Program-made: the position numbers and the translations under genes
Part shown: positions 10,413 to 20,003 of the stretch, piece by piece
Layout: the number at the start of each line of letters is the position of its first letter
Numbering within the stretch: position 1 is the stretch's first letter
The notes under the pieces: model-generated
Database searches by the model: none
Told to the model about the DNA's origin: nothing
What the model saw: the letters and a program-made list of their open reading frames with translations, nothing else
Assembly: GCA_902493585.1 (NCBI GenBank)
Contig: CABUPZ010000007.1
Location: 1-60,160 of the forward strand
Direction: 5' to 3'
DNA: 60,160 bases
Source: an uncultured Fusicatenibacter sp.
GTDB taxonomy: Bacteria > Bacillota > Clostridia > Lachnospirales > Lachnospiraceae

Positions 10413-11381
10413 TCACCCAAGAAACCGCCGGAATACGCTGACGAACAGTTCCCACTGAATACAGAGGTAATTCCACAGATGTCCCGGGGAAAATCTTACT
10501 TTTTTTGCACGATTCTCCTTTTTCCGGCTGATGGAAAAACCATTCTTGATCCCCGCCGCATACTCTCTCCCATAGCCTTTTGAGGCAAAGAACGCAAGTT
10601 TTACCAGAAATCCCAGACACAAGGCAGGCAGATTGAAGATCATCTGAAGCAGCGGCATGTTCTTGTAGATCAGATAAACGTTGTTTCTGGAAGAATACCG
10701 GATCTTGAACAGATTATATCTGGAACCGCTGGTTCCGCTTCCCACATGGTAAACCCTTGCCCGCGGCAGAAACCAGTTCTCATACCCCAGGATCCTGGCG
10801 CGGTAGCCGATATCCAGATCTTCCAGATACGCAAAATGTTCTTCATCGAACAGGCCGGTCTTCTCCAACAGGCTCCTGCGGTAAATTGCCGCGCCGGCAC
10901 AGGCTGCAAACACCTTCTGTTCTTTCTGATAACCGGTCTCAGGTTTTCCCTTTCCTCTGGCAAACGCCCAGCCAAGCATATTATAGTAATTCCCTGCATC
11001 GTCGATTTTATCACGCTCCTGCCAGGAAAGCATCTTTGCGCCGGCGGAGAATGCTTTTGGATGGCGCCGGATGCCCTCCAGCATTTCCTCCACAAATCCT
11101 TCTTCCGCCTGCGTGTCGTTGTTCAGCAGAATCACATAAGGCTCCCTGGTACGGCGGATCCCTTCGTTCACCGCCCGGCTGAAGCCGTAATTCTGACCCA
11201 GCTGGATCCACTGCACTTCGGGGAAATGGATGCTGACATAGCTCCGGCTCTGATCGGTGGAACCATTGTCCACCAGATATATGGTAAATTCCCTGCAGGT
11301 CTGCTTTTCCAGAGACGAAAGGCACGTCTCCAGATACTGCATCCCGTTATAATTGGGAATGATGATTGCTGTTTCTTTCAT
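10413..11381 (-). CDS. Family 2 glycosyltransferase (WbbL-like)
   Basis: A 322-residue cytoplasmic or peripheral GT-A enzyme. It starts AIIIPNYNG, has VDNGSTD at about 36-42 and LLNNDT at about 95, the metal-binding site in this clan. DIGYRARI corresponds to the acceptor-side acidic motif. A hydrophobic patch near 250-270 and a basic C-terminus suggest membrane association. Its closest general resemblance is to rhamnosyltransferases of the WbbL/RfbF group, but donor and acceptor are not readable from the sequence. AAGGGAG lies 7 bases before the start; the gap to the upstream two-domain GT2 is 12 bases. Confidence 0.87.
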   Translation of the reverse strand: MKETAIIIPNYNGMQYLETCLSSLEKQTCREFTIYLVDNGSTDQSRSYVSIHFPEVQWIQLGQNYGFSRAVNEGIRRTREPYVILLNNDTQAEEGFVEEMLEGIRRHPKAFSAGAKMLSWQERDKIDDAGNYYNMLGWAFARGKGKPETGYQKEQKVFAACAGAAIYRRSLLEKTGLFDEEHFAYLEDLDIGYRARILGYENWFLPRARVYHVGSGTSGSRYNLFKIRYSSRNNVYLIYKNMPLLQMIFNLPALCLGFLVKLAFFASKGYGREYAAGIKNGFSISRKKENRAKKVRFSPGHLWNYLCIQWELFVSVFRRFLG

Positions 11382-11393
11382 TATAATACTCCC

Positions 11394-13247
11394 TTATTTC
11401 TTTCGTCCCCTCAGCGAATAATTCCATTTGGAAAGGGTCAGATTCGGATTATAGTTCGGGTCCCCGTCTTTCAGCAGACGGATCCACCGTGTCCGCATAA
11501 ATTCAATCTCCTGCTGGAAACGGCGTACTTTCTCCTCGCTGTCCTCCGCTCCCCTGGATTTGGACTCATAGTGGTACATTTCCACATGGGGATCATAGAC
11601 CACCAGCCAGCCCTGCTCCACCGTGCGCAGACAAAGATCCACATCATTGAACGCTACGGTCAGCTTTTCTTCGAAGCCTCCTGTCTTCCGGAATGCTTCT
11701 GCCTTCATCATCATGCAGGCAGCGGTCACTGCACTGTAATCCATCTGCAGAGATGCCTTGTGAAGATATCCGCTCTTTGCCCGGGCAAGTCCGAGGAATG
11801 CATGTCCCGCAATCCCTCCGATACCGATAACGATCCCCGCATGCTGGATCGTATTGTCCGGATAATAAAGCTTTGCCCCCACAATACCGACCTCCGGACG
11901 CTGACAGTTTCCGAGCATCTGCTCGATCCAGTCCGGCGTGATCACTTCAATGTCGTTGTTCAGAAACAGCAGATATTCTCCCTTCGCCTGCTGCACACCG
12001 AAATTGTTGATCGCGGAATAATTGAACGTCTTTCCGGGATAGGTGAGGATCCGGATCCGCGGATCTTTTTCCAGTTCCCGGTAACAGGCAAAGGTCTCCT
12101 CCTGTTCGCTGTTATTCTCGATGATCAGGATTTCCAGATTCTTCCATGTGGAGGTTTCCAGAACCGAGTGGATGCAATGAATCAGTGTCTCTTTCTGATC
12201 CTTGTTCGGAATCAAGATCGATACCAGCGGTTCGCCCTCAACAGGATAGTGTACATCATAGAATCCGTAATCCTGCCGCAGGGAAACCACTCCCCTGACG
12301 CCGCTTCGCTCCAGGTTGCCCTCGATGGCACGTTTTCCGGCCTCGTAGGCATACATTTTACTGGCGGGGTTGTCCGCCGTGGACGCACTGTGTACCCGCC
12401 AGTGATATAAGATTCTCGGGATATGGACAATCTTTTCTGCCTGTTCCGTGCACCGGAAAATAAAATCATAATCCTGCGCTCCGTTGAATTCCGGACGAAA
12501 TCCCCCGATCCTTTCCGCAATCTCTCTGCGCACAACAAAAAAGTGGCAGATATAATTGTTGGAGCGGAGCAGATCCAGATTGAAATCCGGCTTCAGATGG
12601 GGCTGAAAGTGCTCCGAGAGATCCGTTGTGACCTTATCCTCATCGGTATAGAATACGTCGATTCCTCCGTCCTTCTCCAGCCGGGCTGCCATCTCGTACA
12701 ACGCATCCGGCGCCAGAAGGTCGTCATGATCCAGAAGCCCGACAAACTCCCCGCGGGCCATTGCAAGCGCCGCATTGGTGTTCTCGGAAATCCCCTTGTT
12801 CTCCTTCAGGTTTTTTACGCGGATCCGCTGGTCCTCCCGACAGTATCTCTCGAGAATCTCCGCCACCTCCCGGTCCTCAGGATCTGCATTTGCAAGACAA
12901 AGTTCCCAGAAGGGAAAAGACTGGCTTCTCACCGACTCGATCATCTCGCAGAGAAATTTCGCAGGCGTTCGGAAAACAGGAACGGCAATGCTGAATACGC
13001 AGACCGGCTCCTCACCGCCGGAGAAATTCTCCCATGCCAGAGACTGTTTTCTCTGGCGCTCCAGTTCCTCCGGTTTTGCCCGATGCTCTTCGTACCAGGG
13101 ACCGTAGGGAACCTCCTCCGGCTCCATCCGCTCCGACAGACGCACCAGAAACTCCTTCAGCCCGAAGTGCTTCAGATATCTGAGTCCCTTCTGTATATTA
13201 TATGGTTTCAGTTTTTTCAGAAAACGTATCACTCTGTTGGAAGCCAC
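11394..13247 (-). CDS. Two-domain family 2 glycosyltransferase
   Basis: A 617-residue enzyme with two GT-A domains in tandem. The first, from about residue 90, has LLDHDDLL and TDEDK as metal-site motifs. The second, from about 345, starts VSILIPNKDQ and has LFLNNDIEV and FNDVDLCLR. It ends in YNPNLTLSKWNYSLRG, a tail shared with the 828- and 829-residue proteins at 17.5-22.5 kb. Unlike those two, it lacks the repeated N-terminal beta modules. Start is GTG at 13247 with AAGGAG 8 bases upstream. Two catalytic domains suggest addition of two linkages or a repeating disaccharide, but that is inference. The gene lies between wecE and a single-domain GT2 in one operon. Confidence 0.9.
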   Translation of the reverse strand: MASNRVIRFLKKLKPYNIQKGLRYLKHFGLKEFLVRLSERMEPEEVPYGPWYEEHRAKPEELERQRKQSLAWENFSGGEEPVCVFSIAVPVFRTPAKFLCEMIESVRSQSFPFWELCLANADPEDREVAEILERYCREDQRIRVKNLKENKGISENTNAALAMARGEFVGLLDHDDLLAPDALYEMAARLEKDGGIDVFYTDEDKVTTDLSEHFQPHLKPDFNLDLLRSNNYICHFFVVRREIAERIGGFRPEFNGAQDYDFIFRCTEQAEKIVHIPRILYHWRVHSASTADNPASKMYAYEAGKRAIEGNLERSGVRGVVSLRQDYGFYDVHYPVEGEPLVSILIPNKDQKETLIHCIHSVLETSTWKNLEILIIENNSEQEETFACYRELEKDPRIRILTYPGKTFNYSAINNFGVQQAKGEYLLFLNNDIEVITPDWIEQMLGNCQRPEVGIVGAKLYYPDNTIQHAGIVIGIGGIAGHAFLGLARAKSGYLHKASLQMDYSAVTAACMMMKAEAFRKTGGFEEKLTVAFNDVDLCLRTVEQGWLVVYDPHVEMYHYESKSRGAEDSEEKVRRFQQEIEFMRTRWIRLLKDGDPNYNPNLTLSKWNYSLRGRKK

Positions 13248-13278
13248 TCTTTGTTCTCCTTGCTGTTCTTTCAGTTAG

Positions 13279-14415
13279 TCAAATTCGGAAATCCGGAAAT
13301 TCCCGTATCGTACGGATCACTGTATCAACCTCTTCCATGGACAAGTTATAGAACATTGGAAGACGCATCAGACGCTCACTCTCCTTCGTCGTATAGACAT
13401 CCTCCCCGGAAAAGCGGCCGAATTTTCTGCCTGCCGGCGCGCTGTGAAGGGGAATATAATGGAAGACACTCATAATTCCATGCTCTTTCAGCCAGCCGAT
13501 CAGACGGGTCCGCTGTTCCAGATCCCGCGCTTTGATGTAAAACATGTGAGCGTTATGTACCGCGTATTCCGGAACAACCGGCAGTTCGATCTTTCCTGTC
13601 TCCTCAAGCTCCTTCAGCCCCTGGTAATACCGGTCCCACAATTCCAGCCGCTTGTCATTGATTTTGCCGCATGCCTCCAGCTGCCCGTACAGATATGCCG
13701 CATTCAGTTCCCCCGGAAGATAGGAAGATCCGTAATCCATCCAGGTATACTTGTCAATCTGTCCCCGGAAGAATTTGCTGCGGTTGGTCCCCTTCTCCCG
13801 GAGGATCTCCGCCCGCTCCAGATATTTCTGATCCTGGAACAGCAGTGCGCCGCCCTCTCCCATCGTATAATTCTTCGTCTCATGAAAACTGTAGCAGCCG
13901 AAATCTCCGATGGTTCCCAGCGCTCTTCCCTTATACCAGGCATTCACACCCTGGGCCGCATCCTCCACGACTTTCAGTCCGTATTTTTTTGCAATCGCGA
14001 GAATCGTATCCATCTCACAGGCAACTCCGGCGTAATGCACCGGCACAATGGCCTTTGTCTTTTCCGTCACCGCCGCCTCAATCTTTGTTTCGTCGATATT
14101 CATCGTATCCGGCCGGATATCCACAAACACAATCTTTGCTCCCTGAAGAACAAACGCATTGGCGGTGGACACGAAGGTGTACGACGGCATGATCACCTCG
14201 TCTCCCGGATGGATATCACATAAAAATGCGCTCATCTCAAGCGCATGTGTACAGGAGGTTGTAAGAAGTACCTCCCTGGAATGAAATTGTTCTTTCATCC
14301 AGGCAGAACACTTTTTTGTGAACGGGCCGTCCCCACACAGCTTTCCTCCCTCAATCGCCTGCTTCAAATAAGCTTCTTCCGTACCCACATGAGGGGCCCT
14401 GTTGAATTCAATCAT
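13279..14415 (-). CDS. wecE: dTDP-4-amino-4,6-dideoxygalactose transaminase (WecE/RffA)
   Basis: PLP enzyme that aminates dTDP-4-keto-6-deoxyglucose, the RmlB product, to dTDP-Fuc4N using glutamate. It is 378 residues, the usual length. The N-terminus IEFNRAPHVGTEEAY and GGKLCGDGPFTKKC closely follow the WecE pattern rather than other DegT/DnrJ enzymes. The PLP lysine is Lys181 in SFHETKNYTMGEGG. The cofactor aspartate lies in VVEDAAQG. The start at 14415 has AGAGG 7 bases upstream. It is the first gene of the operon running to glmS and has its own promoter. No WecD-type acetyltransferase is seen in the window, so the amino group may stay free in the polymer; a different 4-amino sugar cannot be excluded. 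Confidence 0.93.
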   Translation of the reverse strand: MIEFNRAPHVGTEEAYLKQAIEGGKLCGDGPFTKKCSAWMKEQFHSREVLLTTSCTHALEMSAFLCDIHPGDEVIMPSYTFVSTANAFVLQGAKIVFVDIRPDTMNIDETKIEAAVTEKTKAIVPVHYAGVACEMDTILAIAKKYGLKVVEDAAQGVNAWYKGRALGTIGDFGCYSFHETKNYTMGEGGALLFQDQKYLERAEILREKGTNRSKFFRGQIDKYTWMDYGSSYLPGELNAAYLYGQLEACGKINDKRLELWDRYYQGLKELEETGKIELPVVPEYAVHNAHMFYIKARDLEQRTRLIGWLKEHGIMSVFHYIPLHSAPAGRKFGRFSGEDVYTTKESERLMRLPMFYNLSMEEVDTVIRTIREFPDFRI

Positions 14416-14543
14416 CTGGAAACCTCTTTTTTCTGGTTTTTTCGCCGTTCGCCGCCGTCTGGTCCACGTACTGTACGTTTTGCACGCGGATCAGGAACCA
14501 CTCGCATCTGTCTGTCCGGCGGCGCCAGCAGTAATATTGTTTT

Positions 14544-14572
14544 ATTATACTCCGAAACATGAAATTTTGCAA
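14544..14572 (-). promoter_or_regulatory. Promoter of the wecE-to-glmS operon
   Basis: On the minus strand, TATAAT (14544-14549) lies 17 bases from TTGCAA (14567-14572). It gives a leader of about 120 bases before wecE. I see no terminator-like hairpin in that leader. Confidence 0.75.
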
Positions 14573-14611
14573 ATTAAGAAAATCCTACTGTTTCTTACGA
14601 AAAACCTATGA

Positions 14612-14617
14612 TATACT
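14612..14617 (+). promoter_or_regulatory. Candidate -10 of the D,D-carboxypeptidase promoter
   Basis: TATACT at 14612-14617 on the plus strand lies 43 bases upstream of the carboxypeptidase ATG. No good -35 is found at 16-18 bases. It would diverge from the wecE promoter about 40 bases away. Confidence 0.4.
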
Positions 14618-14660
14618 AAGTAAGCAATCTTTACCATTTCACAAAAGGAGGTTTTTCCAA

Positions 14661-15941
14661 ATGAATACCCGAATACGAGCAGGATTCTCCCGTATGCTGG
14701 CTGTAATCCTGTGTTTGCTTCTGCTGATCCCACAGGCTCAGACTGTCCTTGCAGCAGAAATATCGACGAATCAGATTGCAAACTGGCCGGCCGGGCCCGA
14801 AGTGCCCACCTCCAATGCCGTTGTTATGGATGCCGACACAGGTGCGATCCTGTACAATAAAGGAATGGACGAAGTGCGTTATCCTGCGAGCATCACGAAA
14901 GTCATGACTGCGCTGCTGGCCATTGAAAATTCTTCTCTGACCGATCAGGTGACCATGGGTGCGGAAGCCGCCAGCCTGGAAGTCCCAGGCAATTCACGAA
15001 TCGACGCGGTGGAAGGAGAAGTCTTCACCATGGAGCAGTGTCTTCATGCAATCCTTCTTGCCTCAGCCAATGGCGTCACCCGGCAGGTAGCGGAATACAT
15101 AGCCGGAAGTGAAGAAAATTTCGTGAACATGATGAATGAACGTGCGAAAGAGCTGGGATGTACCAACACACATTTCAACAATTCCAGCGGACTTCCCGAT
15201 CCTGACCATTATACAACGCCTCACGATATGGCGCTGATCCTGTCAGAAGCGGTAAAGAATGAAACTTTCTGCGCCATCGAAGCCGATCTTCTTTACACGA
15301 TTCCGCCCACAAACATGACGTCCACTCCACGGGAGCTGCGGAACCATCATGCAATGCTGTTTGAAGGCGAATGGTATTACGAAGGCGCGTTTGCCGGAAA
15401 GACCGGATATACCGACGAAGCACACAACACCCTCGTCACTGCTGCAAAAAGAAACGACATGACTCTGGTCTGTGTCGTGATGCTCTGTGACAATCTGGAT
15501 TATATCAATGACACACGGACATTGCTGGACTATGGCTTCAACAACTTTTCCCATGCAACACTGGAGGGTACTTCCGATGGGGAAGGTTCCGTCATGCTGA
15601 CTCTGCCCAACGGTGTTTCCGCCTCCGACACCACATACTCCGACACGGAGAATGGGGATACGACATCCGAAAATACAAAAACCGTTACGCGCCAGTACTA
15701 CTACAACTCGCAGCCGGTGGGCACCGCCCAGGTGACGGTTACATCTACTCCTACACCGACCGAAGCTGTCACGGATCCTCCGTCAGAAGACGCTTCCGAT
15801 GAAACCGGATCCTTTTTCTCCAACCCTTTGATCCTTGCGTTTATCATTGTCGACCTGATCGGAGTGATCCTGATCATCGTATTTGCCGTAAAAAGACACA
15901 GACGCCGCAGCAGACGCAAAAGCAGAAGACGTCGGAGATAA
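14661..15941 (+). CDS. dacA: D-alanyl-D-alanine carboxypeptidase (penicillin-binding protein 5/DacA family)
   Basis: Trims the terminal D-Ala of peptidoglycan stem peptides outside the membrane. The start is the ATG at 14661, 9 bases after AAAGGAGG, giving 426 residues. A signal peptide covers about 1-32, with cleavage likely after LAA. The three active-site motifs are visible: SITK (77-80), SAN (135-137) and KTG (247-249). A Thr/Ser-rich linker leads to a C-terminal membrane helix at about 390-412 followed by a tail of Arg and Lys repeats, so it is membrane anchored. It is transcribed divergently from wecE and converges on the minus-strand DUF2142 gene. The usual PBP5 C-terminal beta domain seems short or absent. 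Confidence 0.93.
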   Translation: MNTRIRAGFSRMLAVILCLLLLIPQAQTVLAAEISTNQIANWPAGPEVPTSNAVVMDADTGAILYNKGMDEVRYPASITKVMTALLAIENSSLTDQVTMGAEAASLEVPGNSRIDAVEGEVFTMEQCLHAILLASANGVTRQVAEYIAGSEENFVNMMNERAKELGCTNTHFNNSSGLPDPDHYTTPHDMALILSEAVKNETFCAIEADLLYTIPPTNMTSTPRELRNHHAMLFEGEWYYEGAFAGKTGYTDEAHNTLVTAAKRNDMTLVCVVMLCDNLDYINDTRTLLDYGFNNFSHATLEGTSDGEGSVMLTLPNGVSASDTTYSDTENGDTTSENTKTVTRQYYYNSQPVGTAQVTVTSTPTPTEAVTDPPSEDASDETGSFFSNPLILAFIIVDLIGVILIIVFAVKRHRRRSRRKSRRRRR

Positions 15942-15983
15942 AAACATTCTGCTGCAATAACACTGAAAAATATACAAAAAAAG

Positions 15984-16041
15984 AACCCGCCCCGGATCCT
16001 CCGGCAAACCTTTGCCTGAGCATTCGGGGCGGGTTTCTTTT
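15984..16041. terminator. Bidirectional terminator between dacA and the DUF2142 gene
   Basis: An 11-bp GC-rich stem (15984-15994 with 16025-16035) has T-rich flanks on both strands. It follows the dacA stop on the plus strand and lies directly after the stop of the minus-strand gene ending at 16042, so it can end both convergent units. Confidence 0.88.
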
Positions 16042-17460
16042 CTACCTGTAATTAGGCAGGAAAACAAGCACATATACAAGCACAGCAGACAATACATACA
16101 GGACGCAGAGCGTTCCGTAAAGAAACATTCGGATTTTCCCATTTCCTTTGATCCTCTCGATCAGATTCTCAAAGCCTTTGCACAGAAAATACATAAACGG
16201 AACCAGCATCGGCATCAGGTAACGTCCCTGTGCCTGGAAATCTACCGAGTATGCGTAAATAACCAGGAGAATGAATGGAATCACTGCCGCTCCCACCAGG
16301 CAGAGATGAAAGACCCCTTCCATCCTCCAGCGCTTTTTCCGATAAACGGTCATCCGGGTCGTAGAGCCTTCCGCATCCTCCTGGTAGTCTGTCACTTCTT
16401 TTCTGACATCCTTCACAGCAAGAAGTTTTGGAAGGCGCGGAAGCAGACAGATGATCCCTGCCGCAAAAAACAACACATAGAGATATGACCACCACTTCGG
16501 CATGAAAATATCCATAAATCCAAAGGTACCAATAAAGCTCACAATGACCGTGGCCAGCCAGTTATAGTTCCACTCTCCCGGAACCCAGATCAGCATATCC
16601 AGAATCGATTGGCCCATTTTCTTCGGCGTCATGATATTCGAGGGCTTCAGCTCTTCCACAGCATAAAGTTCTCCGTACATGGATGACGTCTGTCTTCCCA
16701 GAAAATCTCCATCATAGAGAATCGCATTTCTGATAAACCACCATCCGGCAAACACCAGGACAACCGCCGTGATCAGAAGTCCGAATTTCACCATCGGCTT
16801 CCAGTCCCACCTTTTTTCCCCGCACATCAACATACTGATGCAGAAAAAGAAAATGGTGCACAGGCCAAAACCGTAGGCATTGTAATAAGAAAGCGCACAG
16901 ACCGAAAGCGCCAGCCCAAGCTCCACGCAAAGCTTTCCGCTCCAGCCATTCTGCAGAGCCTTGCACCAGCACATCAGGATCCATGCGGTGGAAAACACCG
17001 CGATGGAATCCATATTTACATAGGAATTGATAAACACGGTTCCCGGCAGGAAACAGACCATCGTCGCAAACAGCCAGGCTGCCCCGGGCTTCATCATCCG
17101 CTTTCCGATCCTCAGACACAGGAATCCGGTCAGCGTTCCAAAAATCACATTTACCATCCGGGCTCCAATGACCGGTGCCATCTCCGCCGAGGAGAACAGC
17201 ATCGCTATTTTTCCGAAGACCGCACCGATGATGTAGGAAGTGATCGGAGAAAATGCGTAGGAGATTCCCCACAGTTCATGCCGGATCTCCGGATCTCCGC
17301 CCTCCGGAAGTGTTCCGTGCTTCATAATATACTCCACGATCTGATAACGCATGTGCTCATCCGGCGAAGCGTTGAACGGCTGAACGACCGCCCACATTAA
17401 AATAAAGAAAAACAACGCAGCCAGAAAAAGGATCTCCGGCACATATTCTTTCTTTTTCAT
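16042..17460 (-). CDS. DUF2142-type polytopic membrane protein (GT-C-like)
   Basis: A 472-residue integral membrane protein with about ten to twelve helices. Near the N-terminus, after the first helix, it has NASPDEHMRYQIVEYI, the acidic motif in the first outer loop that is typical of DUF2142 and other GT-C type lipid-linked sugar transferases. VNMDSIAVF and the QAQGRYLMPMLVPFM segment near 420 also fit. The 29.3-30.8 kb gene is a paralogue with the same two motifs (TPDEIMRMRI and QSQGRYVISIVVPLM). It closes the export operon beginning at rmlB and shares a terminator with dacA. The likely role is adding a sugar from an undecaprenyl-phosphate donor on the outer face; donor and acceptor are not known. 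Confidence 0.82.
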   Translation of the reverse strand: MKKKEYVPEILFLAALFFFILMWAVVQPFNASPDEHMRYQIVEYIMKHGTLPEGGDPEIRHELWGISYAFSPITSYIIGAVFGKIAMLFSSAEMAPVIGARMVNVIFGTLTGFLCLRIGKRMMKPGAAWLFATMVCFLPGTVFINSYVNMDSIAVFSTAWILMCWCKALQNGWSGKLCVELGLALSVCALSYYNAYGFGLCTIFFFCISMLMCGEKRWDWKPMVKFGLLITAVVLVFAGWWFIRNAILYDGDFLGRQTSSMYGELYAVEELKPSNIMTPKKMGQSILDMLIWVPGEWNYNWLATVIVSFIGTFGFMDIFMPKWWSYLYVLFFAAGIICLLPRLPKLLAVKDVRKEVTDYQEDAEGSTTRMTVYRKKRWRMEGVFHLCLVGAAVIPFILLVIYAYSVDFQAQGRYLMPMLVPFMYFLCKGFENLIERIKGNGKIRMFLYGTLCVLYVLSAVLVYVLVFLPNYR

Positions 17461-17484
17461 AGTAACATCCTATCTTTTTCCTTT

Positions 17485-19971
17485 TTATATCCTTTTCAAT
17501 GAGAAGTCCTGGCTGTCCAGCGTGAGATTCGGATTGTAATAAGGATCTCCATTTTTCAGGATTTCCGGCCATCGCTTCTCAAACACCGCAATCTCACGGT
17601 TAAACCGCGCAACCTTCTCCGGCGTGTCTTCCAGTCCTCTGGACTTGGATTCGTAATGATACAGTTCCGCATAGGGATTGTAGACGATCAACTTTCCGAT
17701 GCTGCGCAGTTTCATACAGAAATCAATATCGTTGAACGCCACTGCAAGGTCCGTGGAAAATCCCTGCGCCGCTTCAAACGCCTCCTTCGAAACCATCATA
17801 CATGCCGCAGTCACTGCACTGTAATCCTGCGCACTGATGATCCGATGAAAGTATCCGCTGTATCCACGTTTCTGCTGAACGAAGCAGTGCCCTGCAATTC
17901 CGCCGAAGCCAATGACAACTCCCGCATGCTGGATCGTATCATCCTCATAATAAAGCCGCGCGCCCACAGCGCCCACATCCGGCCGCATGCAGTATCCCAA
18001 CAGTTCTTCCAGACACTCGGGATTGATGATCTCCGTATCATTGTTCAGCAGAAGGTAATAAGAACCTTTTGCATTGGACGCACCATAATTCATGATATCC
18101 GAAAAATTAAATGTCCCCTTATAATAAATCACCCTGACATTTGATTTTTCCTTCTCAAGCTTTTCATAATACCGGAAGGTTTCATCCTCGGTACTGTTAT
18201 TTTCCACGATCACATATTCGTAATTCCGGTAAGTGGATTTCGTATCGATGGACTCTATGCACCGTTCCAGATCCTCGATATGATCCTTATTGGGAATGAT
18301 GATGGAAACCAGAGGCTTCTCTTCCCAGTGATAATGGGTACGATACAATCCCGGAAATTCACCCATTTCCACCGCGGCAGGAATTCCCAGGCGGCGGTAA
18401 TGCGCTTCAATGGCTCTGCGTCCTGCTTCAAACGCATAAGTTTTGCTTTCCGGATTCTCCGCCGTCGAATTTTCGTGGCTTCTCCAATGGTACAGGATCT
18501 TTGGAATGTGGCAGATATGTTTCGCAGTTTCCGTACACCGAAGGATAAAGTCATAATCCTGTGCACCGTCATATTCCCTGCGCAGTCCGCCCACCTTTTT
18601 CTGAAGTTCCCTTTTTACCACAAACAGATGACAGATATAATTAACGGTACGGAGCAGATCCGGGTTGAAATCCGGTTTAAAATGCGGCTGGAAAAACTGA
18701 TGCCCATCCATGGACATCTTATCCTCATCACTGTACAAAATCTCCGTCTGGGGCGATTCATTGATTTTCTGAACACATTCGAACAATGCGTGTTCCGTCA
18801 ATACATCGTCATGATCCATAAACGCAAAGAACTCTCCGGTGGCGATCTCCAGAGCTGCATTGGTATTTTCCGAAATCTGCAGTGCCTGCGGATGCCCGAT
18901 CCATCGGATCCTGGAATCTTCTCTGGCATAAGCCTCCAGTCTCTCCCGGAGCGGAGAATCCGCTCCGCTTCCATCGGAAAGACACAGCTCCCAGTTGGTG
19001 TATGTCTGCTTCTGCACAGACCGGACCATCTCTTCCAGGAATTTTTCCGGTGTCCGGTACAGAGGGACAATTATGGAGATTTTCGGGCGATAGGCAAACT
19101 CTTTTTCTTTCTTCCTCTGCTCCTCAAGTTCCACAGAATCCGGCAGATGTTTCGGGAGCCACTCCCTGTAATCTACCGCACGCTGATTTTTTCCGAAAAC
19201 TTTTTTTGTCACCTTCGCCGCAAACGCCGGAGCGCCGTGGCTTTTCAGATATCGGTTCCCCTTTTTCCAGTAAGTTTTCAGCTTCTTTTTTAAAATCTGT
19301 TCTTTGGACAGAACCACCGGATAAACCGCCCTGCTTCCTTCCGCTTTCATCATCAGGTAGCAGACCCTGCCTGCCGGTTTTGGAAATTCCAGGTAAAATC
19401 CAGCCTTTCCCTCCTTGTCCACTTCTTTGAAGATCTCGGCGACATCCGGCCGGTTCATCCTCTGAATTTCACATGAGATTTTCTCGTGCTTTTCATCACA
19501 GACTGCGATCTTCACCGGTTTTTTCCACACCGCCCATCCGCGGATGCGCACCACGTTTTCCTGAAAATCCACCTGCTCTTCTTCAATATAATATTCCGGG
19601 CGCCCTTTCCGCCGCTCCAGTTCACGGGCAGAAGTGGTAAACCAGAGAAACCTCCGGCCGCCCTTTTTTCCATAGATATTCAGTTTCCGATAATCCTCCA
19701 GACGCTCCGGCAGCGTCACAGAGATGGTTACGTTCTGTCCCGCGCATTTATCCAGATCTTTAAACCGGTCCAGTGCGCTGACATGTTCCCATATCTCAAT
19801 CTTCGCCGGTATCCTCTCCTTATCCAGAATCGCTGCTGGCTCATATTCTTTCGGCCAGTACCCCTGCAGGATATACTGGTTTTCATCAAGAAGATGAAAC
19901 CGGTCGCGGACTACTTCATAGATTTCCTGCTCCATAAATCTGTTTTGCTGCTGCAACCCCTGTACGGTCAC
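17485..19971 (-). CDS. Two-domain family 2 glycosyltransferase with N-terminal beta modules
   Basis: An 828-residue enzyme. The first 230 or so residues hold two related modules without a GT fold; the second carries RGWAVWKK followed by EIQRMNRPDV and GFYLEF. GT-A domain 1 starts near 298 (KISIIVPLYRTP) with FMDHDDVLT and SDEDKMS. Domain 2 starts near 556 (VSIIIPNKDH) with LLLNNDTEI and FNDIDFCMKL. The protein ends in the shared tail YNPNLTL. The start is GTG at 19971 with AAGGAG 9 bases upstream. It follows its 829-residue paralogue by about 30 bases. Large multi-domain GT2s next to an ABC exporter usually build the polymer backbone before export. The donor sugars are not readable. Confidence 0.9.
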   Translation of the reverse strand: MTVQGLQQQNRFMEQEIYEVVRDRFHLLDENQYILQGYWPKEYEPAAILDKERIPAKIEIWEHVSALDRFKDLDKCAGQNVTISVTLPERLEDYRKLNIYGKKGGRRFLWFTTSARELERRKGRPEYYIEEEQVDFQENVVRIRGWAVWKKPVKIAVCDEKHEKISCEIQRMNRPDVAEIFKEVDKEGKAGFYLEFPKPAGRVCYLMMKAEGSRAVYPVVLSKEQILKKKLKTYWKKGNRYLKSHGAPAFAAKVTKKVFGKNQRAVDYREWLPKHLPDSVELEEQRKKEKEFAYRPKISIIVPLYRTPEKFLEEMVRSVQKQTYTNWELCLSDGSGADSPLRERLEAYAREDSRIRWIGHPQALQISENTNAALEIATGEFFAFMDHDDVLTEHALFECVQKINESPQTEILYSDEDKMSMDGHQFFQPHFKPDFNPDLLRTVNYICHLFVVKRELQKKVGGLRREYDGAQDYDFILRCTETAKHICHIPKILYHWRSHENSTAENPESKTYAFEAGRRAIEAHYRRLGIPAAVEMGEFPGLYRTHYHWEEKPLVSIIIPNKDHIEDLERCIESIDTKSTYRNYEYVIVENNSTEDETFRYYEKLEKEKSNVRVIYYKGTFNFSDIMNYGASNAKGSYYLLLNNDTEIINPECLEELLGYCMRPDVGAVGARLYYEDDTIQHAGVVIGFGGIAGHCFVQQKRGYSGYFHRIISAQDYSAVTAACMMVSKEAFEAAQGFSTDLAVAFNDIDFCMKLRSIGKLIVYNPYAELYHYESKSRGLEDTPEKVARFNREIAVFEKRWPEILKNGDPYYNPNLTLDSQDFSLKRI

Positions 19972-20003
19972 AGCAATCTTCTCCTTCCCGTAAAATCACT
20001 GGT

